Made by a program: the position numbers and the translations under genes
Assembly: GCA_003551645.1 (NCBI GenBank)
Contig: PUND01000052.1
Location: 1-35,529, forward strand
DNA length: 35,529 bases
DNA from: Phycisphaerae bacterium
GTDB taxonomy: Bacteria > Planctomycetota > Phycisphaerae > SM23-33
Direction of reading: 5' to 3'
Shown here: in pieces, positions 23,726-32,251 of the stretch
Numbering within the stretch: the first letter of the stretch is position 1
How the letters are laid out: every line of letters begins with the position of its first letter
Notes under the pieces: generated by a model
What the model saw: only the letters and a program-made list of their open reading frames with translations
What the model was told of the DNA's origin: nothing
Database searches by the model: none

Positions 23726-24777
23726 CACTGGCGGACCTTACGCAACACGCCGGCGAATGGCTCAGAGGCGCCGGGCCTATGCACGATGTGGTCATTTCCT
23801 CGCGCGTGCGGCTGGCAAGGAACCTCGCCGGAACGCCTTTCCTCTCACGCTGTCCGCGGGAGCAGCAGGCGGAGCTTGAGCAGAAGATGCGACAGGAGAT
23901 TCTCTCGGCCGAGCTGGCAAAGGGCATCTTCTACGTTGACGTGGCCGCCGCCGGCGACCTGGACCGCGAGCTGCTCGTCGAGCGACACCTGGTCTCACGC
24001 CAGCATGCGGAGGCCTCGCACCCGCGTGGCGTGGCCGTCAGCGGCGACGAGACCATCTCCATAATGGTCAACGAGGAAGACCACCTTCGCATGCAGGTGC
24101 TCCGCAGCGGGCTGCAACTGCCCGAGGCCGTAGCCGACGCCAACCGCATCGACGATGCGATGGAGCGGTGCTTTGACTTCGCCTTTCACAGCCGCTACGG
24201 CTATCTGACCGCCTGTCCGACCAACGTCGGGACCGGGCTTCGCCTCAGCGTGATGCTGCATCTGCCGGGACTGAAACTGGCCGGGGAGATGGACAAGGCC
24301 TTCCGCGCCGCCGGCGACATGCGGCTGGCAATCCGGGGGCTTTACGGCGAGGGAACCGAGGCCAGCGGGGACTTTTTCCAGATTTCCAACCAGACCACGC
24401 TTGGCCGGTCGGAGAACCAATACGCTGAGGAATTCTCAGAGCGTCTTATACCGGCGTTCATCGAGTACGAAAGGCGAGCAAGAAAACACCTGATGGACGA
24501 GCAGAACGCGCTCCTGGAAGACAAGGTCAGCCGGGCCGTCGCCACACTGCGCTCGGCGAAGATGATAAGCTCTGAAGAGACAATGTCCCTGCTGTCGGTG
24601 ATGCGACTGGGCACGAACCTCGGCCTGACCGACGACATGGACCTGTCCGCCATCAACGAACTGTTCCTTCTTACCCAGCCGGCGCACCTCCAGAAAATAC
24701 ATCGCCGCGATATGACACCTCAGGAGCGGGCCCAGTGCCGCGCGGACATGATCCGCCGCCGCCTGGACGCCGGCTGA
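23722..24777 (+). CDS. mcsB: McsB protein-arginine kinase
   Basis: 351 residues, the usual length. It phosphorylates arginine side chains and marks proteins for ClpCP degradation in Firmicutes. The phosphagen-kinase fold is evident: SSRVRLARNL near residue 26, the catalytic loop MVNEEDHLRMQ, CPTNVGTGLR, and RGLYGEGTEASGDFFQISNQ. Near the C-terminus the allosteric phosphoarginine pocket, RDxxRA in characterised McsB, reads RAQCRA (Asp to Ala). That may weaken feedback by phosphoarginine. Overlapping start with mcsA implies translational coupling. Confidence 0.94.
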   Translation: MTLADLTQHAGEWLRGAGPMHDVVISSRVRLARNLAGTPFLSRCPREQQAELEQKMRQEILSAELAKGIFYVDVAAAGDLDRELLVERHLVSRQHAEASHPRGVAVSGDETISIMVNEEDHLRMQVLRSGLQLPEAVADANRIDDAMERCFDFAFHSRYGYLTACPTNVGTGLRLSVMLHLPGLKLAGEMDKAFRAAGDMRLAIRGLYGEGTEASGDFFQISNQTTLGRSENQYAEEFSERLIPAFIEYERRARKHLMDEQNALLEDKVSRAVATLRSAKMISSEETMSLLSVMRLGTNLGLTDDMDLSAINELFLLTQPAHLQKIHRRDMTPQERAQCRADMIRRRLDAG

Positions 24778-24795
24778 TCGGCGGAAACCCCGACC

Positions 24796-25881
24796 GTGTT
24801 CAAACGCCGGGCACAACGCGCCGTCTCGACGGGGCTTGTCGGCCTCAGGCCCGCCCTGCGGATATGGTCGCGCAAGGGCTACTTCCGCCCCGGCGAGCCG
24901 GAACGCTGGAACCCGAAACGCATCGCGATACTCGCCTGCCACTGGATAGGCGACACCCTGTGGGCGGTCCAGACCGTCCGGCCGCTGCGGCGGCGGTTCC
25001 CGCATGCCGAGCTGTACGCGATTACCAAGCCGGCCTGCATCGACCTGTGGAACGGGTTTCTGCCAGCCGAGCGCATCCTGCCGGCCGGCGAGGTTGTCTC
25101 CGACAGGCGCCGCGAGCCGGTCAGTCGGCGCCGCCTGCACAACCGGGCGCGCCAACTGCGAAGATACGGTTTCGACCTGATAATCGACCTGACGGGCAAC
25201 CGCTATTCAGCCGCCATGAGCTTTCTGCTGCGGCCTGAAATGTCGCTGGGCTTTGACGGCAACGAGCTTGGCCTGCTGTACTCTCATCGGGTGCCCGACG
25301 CAGAACGGCCGGGCGAGCATCTTTCACACCGCCCTTTGCGGGTCATCGCGCCGCTTCTTAGCCACCGGGACCGGCCGTCGGCCTACAAATGTCCCCCCGC
25401 CCCGCCGGCGCCAACAGTGCCGGCCGCCGAGGCAAGGCGACGGCTCGGGCTGGCGAACCGGGCGTATTGCGTGCTCGCACCCGGTGCCGGATGGGAGGCG
25501 AAGCGATGGCCCGCCGCGTCCTTCCGCAGGGTCGGCGAGCTGCTGGAACGCTCCTACCGGGAGGTTGTGGTGGTCGGCTCGGCCGGCGAGCGGGAACTGT
25601 GTGAAAGCGTCACCGCCGACATGGACAACGCCCGCGTGTCCGTCGGCAGGCCGCTGGGCGAAGTCGTCGGTCTGCTCTCAGAGGCCTGCGGGGTGGTCGC
25701 AAACGATTCGGGCATCGCCCACATCGCAGCGGCACTTGGCAGGCCCACGGCCGCGATCTTCACCGGCGAAACCGACCCGCGGCTATGCCGTCCACTGGGA
25801 CCGCCGGGTTGCGTCAACGTGTTCGGCCCGAAAGTGCGTCCGCACGATGTCGCGTCGGCCATCCCCCCGAAGGGAAGTTGA
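24796..25881 (+). CDS. Glycosyltransferase family 9 (heptosyltransferase-like)
   Basis: 361 residues from a GTG 18 bases after mcsB, so probably co-transcribed. A GT9/GT-B enzyme of the kind that adds heptose or related sugar to lipid-A core on the cytoplasmic face. N-terminal domain marks are IAILACHWIGDTLWAVQTVRPLRRRFPHAELYAIT. C-terminal donor-site marks are VLAPGAGWEAKRWPAASFRRVGELL and VANDSGIAHIAAALGRPTAAIFTGETDP. A 40-residue N-terminal extension is Arg-rich. The donor and acceptor cannot be assigned. It ends 12 bases from convergent plsY. Confidence 0.87.
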   Translation: MFKRRAQRAVSTGLVGLRPALRIWSRKGYFRPGEPERWNPKRIAILACHWIGDTLWAVQTVRPLRRRFPHAELYAITKPACIDLWNGFLPAERILPAGEVVSDRRREPVSRRRLHNRARQLRRYGFDLIIDLTGNRYSAAMSFLLRPEMSLGFDGNELGLLYSHRVPDAERPGEHLSHRPLRVIAPLLSHRDRPSAYKCPPAPPAPTVPAAEARRRLGLANRAYCVLAPGAGWEAKRWPAASFRRVGELLERSYREVVVVGSAGERELCESVTADMDNARVSVGRPLGEVVGLLSEACGVVANDSGIAHIAAALGRPTAAIFTGETDPRLCRPLGPPGCVNVFGPKVRPHDVASAIPPKGS

Positions 25882-25893
25882 CGGACTGCCGGA

Positions 25894-26586
25894 TCAGCCG
25901 CCTTCCGGCCCATCGGCTGCCTTTTGTTTCCCGGAGCTTCGCGAGCCGATGCGGTTTTCGGTACCCGACAGCAAACGGCGGATGTTTTCGCGATGTCGCA
26001 GGAGGATCAGCGCCACCATCACGGCCGCGAATACCCCCAGCGGCCAGACGTGCAGGACCGGCCAGTTGAACACGACGAACAGGGGCAGAAACGCAACGGC
26101 CGCCGAGACGCTGCCCAGCGAGACATACCTGGAAGCCAGCGTTACAACAATCCAGACTCCCAGCGCCGCAAGACCCGCAAAGGTGAAGAACGGGTATATC
26201 CCCACCACCACACCCAACGCCGTCGCCACGCCCTTGCCGCCACGGAATCGCAGGTAGAAGCTGAACACGTGGCCGACGATTACCCCGCAGCCAACGCCCA
26301 GCCACGACGCCTGGTGCGCAAGTGCCGGGAACCCCTCCAGCCGCCGCAGAAACCACCCCGCCAGCAGTACCGCCGCCAGCCCCTTGCCCATGTCCAGCAG
26401 GAAGCAAAGATAGCCCCACTTCCTGCCGATCGCGCGGGCAACGTTTGTCGCGCCCACGTTGCCGCTGCCGACCTTGCGCAGGTCCACGCCGTTGGCCTTC
26501 GCAAGCAGCACGCCGAACGGAGTCGAACCGAGCACGTACGCCGCCAGCGGCATAACGATAAGCAGAATCAGCGGGTTTTCGGTCAT
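25894..26586 (-). CDS. plsY: PlsY glycerol-3-phosphate acyltransferase
   Basis: 230 residues. An integral membrane enzyme that transfers acyl from acyl-phosphate to glycerol-3-phosphate, giving lysophosphatidic acid, the first step of phospholipid synthesis with PlsX. All three PlsY motifs are visible: GSTPFG plus GSGNVGATN (near 21-45), DMGKG after the next TM, and FRGGKGVATALG. Six or so membrane segments. ATG 26586 is chosen because TENPLILLIVMPLAAYVLGSTPFG is the normal N-terminus and AAAGGA is present about 11 bases upstream. Last gene of the envelope operon, 19 bp after the glycosyltransferase. The tail is somewhat longer than usual and polar. Confidence 0.95.
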   Translation of the reverse strand: MTENPLILLIVMPLAAYVLGSTPFGVLLAKANGVDLRKVGSGNVGATNVARAIGRKWGYLCFLLDMGKGLAAVLLAGWFLRRLEGFPALAHQASWLGVGCGVIVGHVFSFYLRFRGGKGVATALGVVVGIYPFFTFAGLAALGVWIVVTLASRYVSLGSVSAAVAFLPLFVVFNWPVLHVWPLGVFAAVMVALILLRHRENIRRLLSGTENRIGSRSSGKQKAADGPEGG

Positions 26587-26605
26587 TTGCGTGTCGGTCC
26601 TTTCA

Positions 26606-27757
26606 TCAGCGCCGCAACTCGGCATACACCTCCAGCAGCTCATCCACGTGCCTGGAGATACTCAACTCGTCGGCCACCCTCCGGCAGGCCTCGCCGTGGC
26701 GCCGGCGCGACTCCACGTCGGCCAGGTCCGCCATCGCCCGCACGACGTCGTCGGTCTCGGACGGCGAGCCGACCACCACACCACCGCCGGCCGAAAGCAC
26801 CTCCGCGGCGCCGTTATAGACGGTGGTAATCGACGGAATGCCCCATCGCGTGGCCTCCAGCACCACCCGGCTGCACGGATCATACCAGCTAAGCAGCACG
26901 CACACATCCGCGCCGGCGTACCAGGGAAAGATGTTGTCCGTAGGTGGAACGAACACAACCCGGCCGGTCACATTGCGCCTCTCGGCCCAGCTCACGTAAA
27001 GCTCGGGCTTCTCACGGCCAACCACCACCAGCCGGGCGTCCGGTCCGGTCTTCTCGGACCGGAACCATCGGGCGAAGGCGGTGATCGCCTCGGCCACGCC
27101 CTTCAGCGCCGGGTTGTTCGCGATTGTCAGGAAAACCACGGCCGACTCGTCCACGTTGAGCTTCTTCCGGACCGCCTCGCGCCATTCGGCCCGGTGGTGG
27201 TCGGTCGGGTCGGGCACCTCCACGGCGTTGTAGATCGTTCGCACTCCCTCATCACGACCGTAGTGGCGGCGGAACTCCTCGGCCACCATCTCGCTGACCG
27301 CCAGCAGCCGAACAGAACCATCGGACACCACGCGGCGCTCAAGCGCCCCCATGCGGCCGCGGTTGATGTTCAGCGGCTCCACGACCCTGCGCAGCAGCCG
27401 ACCGAGTCGGCCCCGCCGGCGGAAGCTCGCCTCCCTCTGGGCGGGCACAGTGCCGCCGCGGGGCTGATACACGTTCGCGCCGGGAACCGGAAGCATGGTG
27501 TGGAGCACGTCGAAGCTGTCCTGTTCGGCCACCCGAGCAACGGCCGAGACGAAGCTGTTCAGCCGCTGCACCCGCAGCGGAAGCCCCGCATCGCCGACGG
27601 TCCGCAGTTGGACGCCAGAATGCGACCAGTCGCCTTCCCCACAGAGCACCGTCACGTCGTGACCGCGATGGGCAAGCTCGGCGGCTATCTGAGCCGTCGA
27701 GGCCTCGCGGCCGCCACGCAACACATGCATCCGCTCGATTGCCAGGGCGATCTTCAC
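26606..27757 (-). CDS. Glycosyltransferase family 4
   Basis: 383 residues with GT-B fold. The N-terminal acceptor domain begins MKIALAIERMHVLRGGREASTAQIAAELAHRGHDVTVL. The C-terminal nucleotide-sugar domain contains LTIANNPALKGVAEAITAF, RLVVVGREKPE, VVFVPPTDNIFPWYAGADVCVLLSWYDPCSRVVLEATRWGIPSI and an E-x7-type donor motif. Likely role: sugar addition to the lipopolysaccharide core, in the same operon as a heptosyltransferase and a WaaP-like kinase. The arrangement resembles waaG next to waaP. The ATG overlaps the kinase stop by four bases. Confidence 0.9.
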   Translation of the reverse strand: MKIALAIERMHVLRGGREASTAQIAAELAHRGHDVTVLCGEGDWSHSGVQLRTVGDAGLPLRVQRLNSFVSAVARVAEQDSFDVLHTMLPVPGANVYQPRGGTVPAQREASFRRRGRLGRLLRRVVEPLNINRGRMGALERRVVSDGSVRLLAVSEMVAEEFRRHYGRDEGVRTIYNAVEVPDPTDHHRAEWREAVRKKLNVDESAVVFLTIANNPALKGVAEAITAFARWFRSEKTGPDARLVVVGREKPELYVSWAERRNVTGRVVFVPPTDNIFPWYAGADVCVLLSWYDPCSRVVLEATRWGIPSITTVYNGAAEVLSAGGGVVVGSPSETDDVVRAMADLADVESRRRHGEACRRVADELSISRHVDELLEVYAELRR

Positions 27758-28581
27758 CTCTCTGACCTCCGGCGGCGCCTTTCGGCCTGCCTTTGCATGC
27801 CGCGGACCTTTCGCTCGATCGCCCGCCGCCAGCGGTCCGGCCGACGGACCGAATCGCCGAGATAGGCCGAAAGAAACTCATCCCAGTGGCTCTCGACCCA
27901 CTCGGCGGGCATCGAATACCTTATCTGCGCCAGGTCCTTGACCCGCCAGCGGAAGCTCCTGATGCGCGGGGTGAACACGCGCGCCAGGTCGATAAGGTAC
28001 AGTTCGGGACCGCTTTCGGTCTCGTGCATAAAGACGTGCGAGGCGTAGAGGTCACGATGGACCAGCCCCGCCGCGTGCAGCCGACGGGCAAGCTCCGCCA
28101 GTCGGCGGGTCAACTCGTCGATGAGGTCTTCACGGCCGGTCCGCCGGCAGCGCCGGAGCCAGTCCGCACCGGTCCGCTCCAGTGCATCTCCCGGCACGGC
28201 CGTGACCACCAGATAGCTTCGCCCGCCGGCGAGCGTTGCCGGTTGCTCGCCCCAGGCGATAGCCCGCATGGTGCTGATACCCGCGGCCAGCACCCCGCGG
28301 ATATTCCGGACTTCCGCCGCTGCCGGAGTCATCACACGCCCGTGCGTCCACAGACGGCGAAGGCGCCTTGTCGGCGGTTCCGGGGGGTATCGCTTGAGGT
28401 ACAGTTCGTGCTCCCGGCCCTCATCGTCGGTGAGCGTCAGGCGAGTCCGCCGCCGGCCGTTCAGACCGGGCTTGGAAAGGTCGTCGCCGGCGTCGAAGGC
28501 GAACGCCCCTTCGAGAGTGTCCAGCCCCTCTCTGCGCAGCGGCTCCAGCAGGCCCGCGGTGATTTTCGGCTCGAAGGTCAA
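27754..28581 (-). CDS. Lipopolysaccharide core kinase, WaaP/Kdo-kinase family
   Basis: 275 residues. A protein-kinase-like fold that phosphorylates sugars of the LPS core on the cytoplasmic side. Visible sites are the ATP lysine in LYLKRYPP (Lys73), helix-C Glu near 100 (AAEVRNIRG), catalytic loop GLVHRDLYASHVF (HRD at 185-187), and metal loop YLIDLARV (Asp208, DLA in place of DFG). The start is the TTG at 28581, overlapping the upstream stop as TTGA and preceded by GGGGAGG eight bases away. The frame is open further upstream but antisense to nothing useful and overlapping the heptosyltransferase. The tail is strongly Arg-rich. Confidence 0.88.
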   Translation of the reverse strand: MTFEPKITAGLLEPLRREGLDTLEGAFAFDAGDDLSKPGLNGRRRTRLTLTDDEGREHELYLKRYPPEPPTRRLRRLWTHGRVMTPAAAEVRNIRGVLAAGISTMRAIAWGEQPATLAGGRSYLVVTAVPGDALERTGADWLRRCRRTGREDLIDELTRRLAELARRLHAAGLVHRDLYASHVFMHETESGPELYLIDLARVFTPRIRSFRWRVKDLAQIRYSMPAEWVESHWDEFLSAYLGDSVRRPDRWRRAIERKVRGMQRQAERRRRRSER

Positions 28582-29657
28582 CGTCCGGTCCTCCCCGTCG
28601 CCGCGGTGAGCAGCTCCTCGGCCGCCGAGACCACCTGTTCGACGGTCACCTCGCTCATGCACTGGTGATAATGCGGACCGGCCGGCAGTGGACAGATCGG
28701 CTTTTGGCACGGCGAGCACGGCACGTCGGCCCGGAGAATACGCTCGCGGTCGTAGTCGATCCGCGCCCATGCCGGGTCGGTACTTCCGAACACGGTCACC
28801 ACGCCGGCGCCCATCGCCGCGGCCACGTGGCGGGCGCCGGTGTCGTTGGTTATCACCACATCGCAACGCGCGCACAGCGCTTTGAGCAGGCCGATACTCC
28901 CCTGCCGGCGGGCGAAGTTCAGCATCGGCCGGTGGTTCATGGCCTCGGCCACCTCGGCGGCGACCGGCTGTTCAGAAGGCGCCGCGTGTATAACGATCTG
29001 TGCGTCGCGGCTCTCGACCAGCGCGTCGGCAGCGCCGGCGTACCGCTCCGTCGGCCACATCTTGCTGGTGCCGAACGCCGCGCCGGGATTGAGCATCACC
29101 AGCGGCCGCCGCGGGTTGAAGCCGGCCCTGTCCAGCACCGTCACGGCGGCGGCTTCGTCTTCATCCATCACCGCCAGGCGCATTGTGGTGTCTTCGCTGT
29201 CGGCGCCCAGGGCGCGAACAAGCTCGAGGTAGTAATCGATCATCCTGACCGGCACGAAACGGCCGTTCCGGCCGCGAAGCGGTGATAGGCCATCGGCCAG
29301 CAGGAACCCCCGGCCGTCGCGGTCGTATCCGACCAGCCGCGATATGCCCGCCAGCCGACACAGCAACGCCGATCGCATGCTGTTCGGCAGCAGCACCGCA
29401 AGCTCGCACCGCCGGCGTCGAAGCTCGGCCGCGGTCGCGTGCAGGTTCGCAAGACGCGGCTTTTGCCTGGAGCGGTCCTCTATCCGCTCGTCGGACAAAC
29501 CCGCCCCCGTCAGCGTCTGCAGCGCGACGGCCGGTCCGATGTGGGTTATGCTCGCGTCGGGCCAGCAGCGGCGCAGCGCCCTCAGCGCGGGCGTGGCCAT
29601 TGCCACATCACCCACCCAGTTGGGCACTAGGACAGCCAGGCGGCGCGGATAAAGCAT
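28578..29657 (-). CDS. waaF: ADP-heptose:LPS heptosyltransferase II-like (GT9)
   Basis: 359 residues. The GT9 N-terminus RLAVLVPNWVGDVAMATPALRALRRCWPDA is typical. The donor site GAAFGTSKMWPTERYA matches the WaaF pattern KxWPxxxYA. VVITNDTGARHVAAAMGAGVVTVFGSTDP is followed by the Cys cluster PCSPCQKPICPL...CM that WaaF proteins carry. It adds the second heptose to the inner LPS core. The ATG at 29657 lies six bases after a TACAAT box, so the mRNA is probably leaderless; an upstream in-frame ATG at 29699 lies above the promoter. First gene of the envelope operon waaF-kinase-GT4-plsY. Confidence 0.88.
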   Translation of the reverse strand: MLYPRRLAVLVPNWVGDVAMATPALRALRRCWPDASITHIGPAVALQTLTGAGLSDERIEDRSRQKPRLANLHATAAELRRRRCELAVLLPNSMRSALLCRLAGISRLVGYDRDGRGFLLADGLSPLRGRNGRFVPVRMIDYYLELVRALGADSEDTTMRLAVMDEDEAAAVTVLDRAGFNPRRPLVMLNPGAAFGTSKMWPTERYAGAADALVESRDAQIVIHAAPSEQPVAAEVAEAMNHRPMLNFARRQGSIGLLKALCARCDVVITNDTGARHVAAAMGAGVVTVFGSTDPAWARIDYDRERILRADVPCSPCQKPICPLPAGPHYHQCMSEVTVEQVVSAAEELLTAATGRTGR

Positions 29658-29663
29658 GGTCCG

Positions 29664-29693
29664 ATTGTAGCGGGCTTTGATGCGACGGGACAA
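29664..29693 (-). promoter_or_regulatory. Candidate promoter of the envelope operon, leaderless
   Basis: On the minus strand TTGTCC (29693-29688), 18 nt, TACAAT (29669-29664), then six bases to the ATG at 29657. No SD is present. It sits in the short gap after the lipoprotein gene, so read-through from that gene is also possible. Confidence 0.45.
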
Positions 29694-29707
29694 TCGCACG
29701 CCGGAGG

Positions 29708-30580
29708 TCAGAGGCCGGTCTCGGCCAGCTCGGACCAGGTTGTCCGCCTGGTGTAGTAGTCGTCAGGCACGTCGGCATCGCCGACAAGGACCGCCTCCAG
29801 GCCGGCTTCGGTAAGGATCTTCGCGGCCCGCTCGTCGCAGCAGATGCCGATCCGCAGGTTGGGAAAATCCTCCCGCAGCACCTCCAGTTGATGCACCCAG
29901 CGATCCTCGAACTCGATTGAAGGCAGTCGCCACGGGCCTTCGGAGACGCTCCAGCCACGATACTGCCACAGCAGCACCGGCCCCTCCGGCCAGCGCTGTT
30001 CGCGCAGCCGCCGGCCGATTTCGGCGTGCTCGCTGATGTCGGCCTGCGTCATGTACAGGATTTTTGCATCCTGCGCGATGGTGTGCAGCGCCTGGAAGGC
30101 CGGGGGTAAGCGAAGTAAATCACCAGACTCACCATCCTCCTCGACGGCTTGCAGCGCCTCGACGGCCGAGCCGTCAGACTCAAGCCCCGGCAGGCAGTCG
30201 AGGTCCACCGCCACGATTTCGGCGTCCCGGTCCCAGACATACAGCGGAACCGACTTGCTGAGTTCCTCGCCGAAGTCGTCCTGATAGTCGATGTAAAGGT
30301 CGTACAGCCCCGGTTCGTCGGGCACGGGCACGTTCAGGGCCGCATAGCCGTCGGAGTCGGTGTAGGCGGCCCGCAGCGGACCATCGGCGACGGTGAAGCT
30401 CAGAGGGGCCTCCCTCACCGCCGGTTTGAGAAAGAGCACGTCCCGCTGTTGAAGCCGCACCACCGTACGCGCCTGCTCGCCGGCTGGCGCCACCTGCTCG
30501 GGGGCCGTGAGGACATACTCCCCACCGCATCCGGCCAGCGCCGCCGAAAGAACCAGTAACACCCGCATTAGTCTGCACAT
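29708..30580 (-). CDS. Lipoprotein with HAD-like C-terminal segment
   Basis: 290 residues from ATG 30580; the frame is open to 31525, but that extension is antisense to the LOG gene. The signal peptide MCRLMRVLLVLSAALAGC has a lipobox (L-A-G-C, Cys18). Residues 25-125 look like a beta-rich domain. From about 130, IVAVDLDCLPGLESDG resembles a HAD motif I (DxD). Later ILYMTQADISEHAEIGRRL and LREDFPNLRIGICCDERAAKILTEAGLEAVLVGDAD recall the Rossmann end of LNS2/APP1-like HAD proteins. The usual catalytic set is not clearly complete, so it may be a binding protein rather than an enzyme. GAGGTGG precedes the start. Confidence 0.75.
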   Translation of the reverse strand: MCRLMRVLLVLSAALAGCGGEYVLTAPEQVAPAGEQARTVVRLQQRDVLFLKPAVREAPLSFTVADGPLRAAYTDSDGYAALNVPVPDEPGLYDLYIDYQDDFGEELSKSVPLYVWDRDAEIVAVDLDCLPGLESDGSAVEALQAVEEDGESGDLLRLPPAFQALHTIAQDAKILYMTQADISEHAEIGRRLREQRWPEGPVLLWQYRGWSVSEGPWRLPSIEFEDRWVHQLEVLREDFPNLRIGICCDERAAKILTEAGLEAVLVGDADVPDDYYTRRTTWSELAETGL

Positions 30581-30607
30581 GTTCCACCTCGCGAAATACG
30601 ATACAGG

Positions 30608-30636
30608 ATTAGGACCGAAGCGGCCGCGTTTGTCAA
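30608..30636 (-). promoter_or_regulatory. Candidate promoter of the lipoprotein gene
   Basis: On the minus strand a perfect TTGACA (30636-30631), 17 nt, CCTAAT (30613-30608). Start near 30601 gives a 20-nt leader carrying GAGGTGG. The adjoining hairpin at 30635-30652 (AAACCCG, GAAA loop, CGGGTTT) touches the -35 and could be an operator-like palindrome or a terminator remnant. Confidence 0.45.
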
Positions 30637-30766
30637 ACCCGGAAACGGGTTTTGTGGCGCGCGGGCGAATCAAGTAGCATTGGATTGTCGTGATGGGGCG
30701 CGGCCCGCCTTGCCGATAGTACTCGAAGGCGAGAATTTGATCCCCAGCCGGATGCCGGAGTAACTC

Positions 30767-31546
30767 ATGAGCGAATCGCAACAGGAAAGACTGTTCCGGG
30801 AGGATACCTGGCGTGTCTTCCGGATAATGAGTGAGTTCGTCGAGGGTTTCGAGACGATGGGGCAGATCGGGCCGGGCATGAGTATCTTCGGCTCGGCGCG
30901 GACACCACGGACCGATCCGTTCTACGAGTCCGCCCGCTCGCTGGGCAAGACACTCGTGGAGCGCGGCTTCGCGGTCATCACCGGCGGCGGGCCAGGCATC
31001 ATGGAAGCGGCCAACCGCGGCGCTTCCGAAGGCGGCGGCATATCGGTGGGGCTGAACATATCCCTGCCGCAGGAGCAACAGGCCAACCCCTACGCCAACG
31101 TTAAGCTGGACTTCCACTACTTCTTCGCGCGGCTGGTGATGTTCGTGAAGTACTCCCGGGCATTCGTCTGCTTCCCCGGCGGGTTCGGAACGCTTCATGA
31201 GTTCTACAACTCGATGACGCTCATTCAGACCGGCAAGGCCGAGTGCTTCCCGGTGGTGCTTGTCGGGCGGGACTTCTGGAGCGGCCACGTGGACTGGATA
31301 CGCCGGCAGATGCTCGAAGGCGACTACCAGACAATCGACCCCGAGGATCTGGACCTTTTTACCGTCACCGACGACCTCGACGAGGCCGCCGACAAGGTCT
31401 GCGAGACGCTGGGACCGGAGGAGGTGCAGGCCGCCTGCGAGCTGCGCGACCAGACGCTCCGGATGACCGGCGAGGGAACCATCATGGGCAAGATGCCCCG
31501 CTGCTATCCTCGCAACAACTCCCACCGGCCGAAGCGCCCGGAATAA
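30767..31546 (+). CDS. LOG-family Rossmann protein (nucleotide phosphoribohydrolase-like)
   Basis: 259 residues. LOG enzymes release the base from nucleoside 5'-monophosphates (cytokinin riboside phosphates in plants and some bacteria, purine NMPs in PpnN-like ones). Signature motifs are GGGPGIMEAANRG (73-85) and PGGFGTLHE (137-145), the conserved PGGxGTxxE. FGSARTP (41-47) begins the Rossmann fold. A C-terminal extension from about 215 (ACELRDQTLRMTGEGT) ends with basic NNSHRPKRPE. GGAGT five bases before ATG 30767 supports the start. It is a single gene, convergent with yidD. Substrate inferred only at family level. Confidence 0.9.
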   Translation: MSESQQERLFREDTWRVFRIMSEFVEGFETMGQIGPGMSIFGSARTPRTDPFYESARSLGKTLVERGFAVITGGGPGIMEAANRGASEGGGISVGLNISLPQEQQANPYANVKLDFHYFFARLVMFVKYSRAFVCFPGGFGTLHEFYNSMTLIQTGKAECFPVVLVGRDFWSGHVDWIRRQMLEGDYQTIDPEDLDLFTVTDDLDEAADKVCETLGPEEVQAACELRDQTLRMTGEGTIMGKMPRCYPRNNSHRPKRPE

Positions 31547-31565
31547 TCACGTCTCCGCAAAACGT

Positions 31566-31820
31566 TTACGGAACGGGGTCGTGGCCGCCCCTGCTGAACG
31601 GATGGCACCGCAGCAGACGCCACGCCGCCAGCAGCGACCCGCGAATCGCCCCGTGCTTTCGAAGCGCCTCGATGGCGTACTCGCTGCATGTGGGCAGAAA
31701 ACGGCACCTGCCGCCCAGCAGCGGGCCGAGTGTCACACGATAGGTGTACACCACAAGTATCAGCACCAGCCGCGGCAGGCGCGACAAAAGCAGGGCCGAC
31801 CGGCGGATATCCCACTTCAC
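31566..31820 (-). CDS. yidD: YidD membrane protein insertion efficiency factor
   Basis: 84 residues, family length. A small amphipathic, membrane-associated protein that assists YidC-dependent insertion. The core signature [49 protein letters not shown] is intact, including the three Cys (RCRF, PTCS, LRCH). Its start overlaps the rnpA stop by four bases (31817-31820), the common rnpA-yidD arrangement. yidC does not follow; the neighbouring LOG gene is convergent. Confidence 0.97.
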   Translation of the reverse strand: MKWDIRRSALLLSRLPRLVLILVVYTYRVTLGPLLGGRCRFLPTCSEYAIEALRKHGAIRGSLLAAWRLLRCHPFSRGGHDPVP

Positions 31821-32167
31821 GGCTCGACCTCCCGCGCCACACGCGGGGCCAGCGACAGCAGCGAGCGCTTCAGGCCTTCGAGTGTGAACTGCCCGCCGGG
31901 ACGGGGGATAAGCATGTAATCATATCCGCAAGGTAAATCGTCGCGGACAAGTCGGAACGCCTCGCGGCAGAGGCGCTTGACGCGATTGCGCCGCACGGCC
32001 GGGCCGTGACGGGCCGAGACCCCCACGCCCACGCGGGAATGCCCCAGCTCGTTCGGCGCGGCCAGCAAGGTCAGCAGATGGTCGTTGACCCGCGCGCCGG
32101 AGGCGAAGACCCGGTCAATGTCTTTACGTCTGGTGAGCCGATATGTCTTTGAGGCACGTTGAGTCAT
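31817..32167 (-). CDS. rnpA: Ribonuclease P protein component RnpA
   Basis: 116 residues. The protein subunit of RNase P, which trims tRNA 5' leaders. The N-terminal [18 protein letters not shown] and the RNR box ([17 protein letters not shown]) are conserved. It overlaps yidD by four bases. rpmH (ribosomal protein L34), which normally precedes rnpA, is absent from the minus strand upstream; I checked the frames there and none encodes an L34-like sequence. A sigma-70 type promoter lies at 32209-32238. No SD stands out before the ATG. Confidence 0.95.
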   Translation of the reverse strand: MTQRASKTYRLTRRKDIDRVFASGARVNDHLLTLLAAPNELGHSRVGVGVSARHGPAVRRNRVKRLCREAFRLVRDDLPCGYDYMLIPRPGGQFTLEGLKRSLLSLAPRVAREVEP

Positions 32168-32208
32168 GGTATGGCGGCCGGGATGTGGCTTGACCCGTCG
32201 CGACGGTC

Positions 32209-32238
32209 ATTACATACTTTTGGTGAACCGGGTGTCCA
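32209..32238 (-). promoter_or_regulatory. Candidate promoter of rnpA-yidD
   Basis: On the minus strand TGGACA (32238-32233), 18 nt, TGTAAT (32214-32209), each matching five of six consensus positions. It gives a leader of about 35 nt and supports rnpA being transcribed without rpmH. Confidence 0.5.
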
Positions 32239-32251
32239 GGGAGAATAAACG

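Noticed and set aside
28582-28875. N-terminal extension of the WaaP-like kinase
   Set aside because: It overlaps the heptosyltransferase gene in another frame; the TTG at 28581 has a strong SD and gives the usual family length.
30581-31525. Upstream extension of the lipoprotein gene
   Set aside because: It is antisense to the LOG gene; the signal peptide and SD place the start at 30580.
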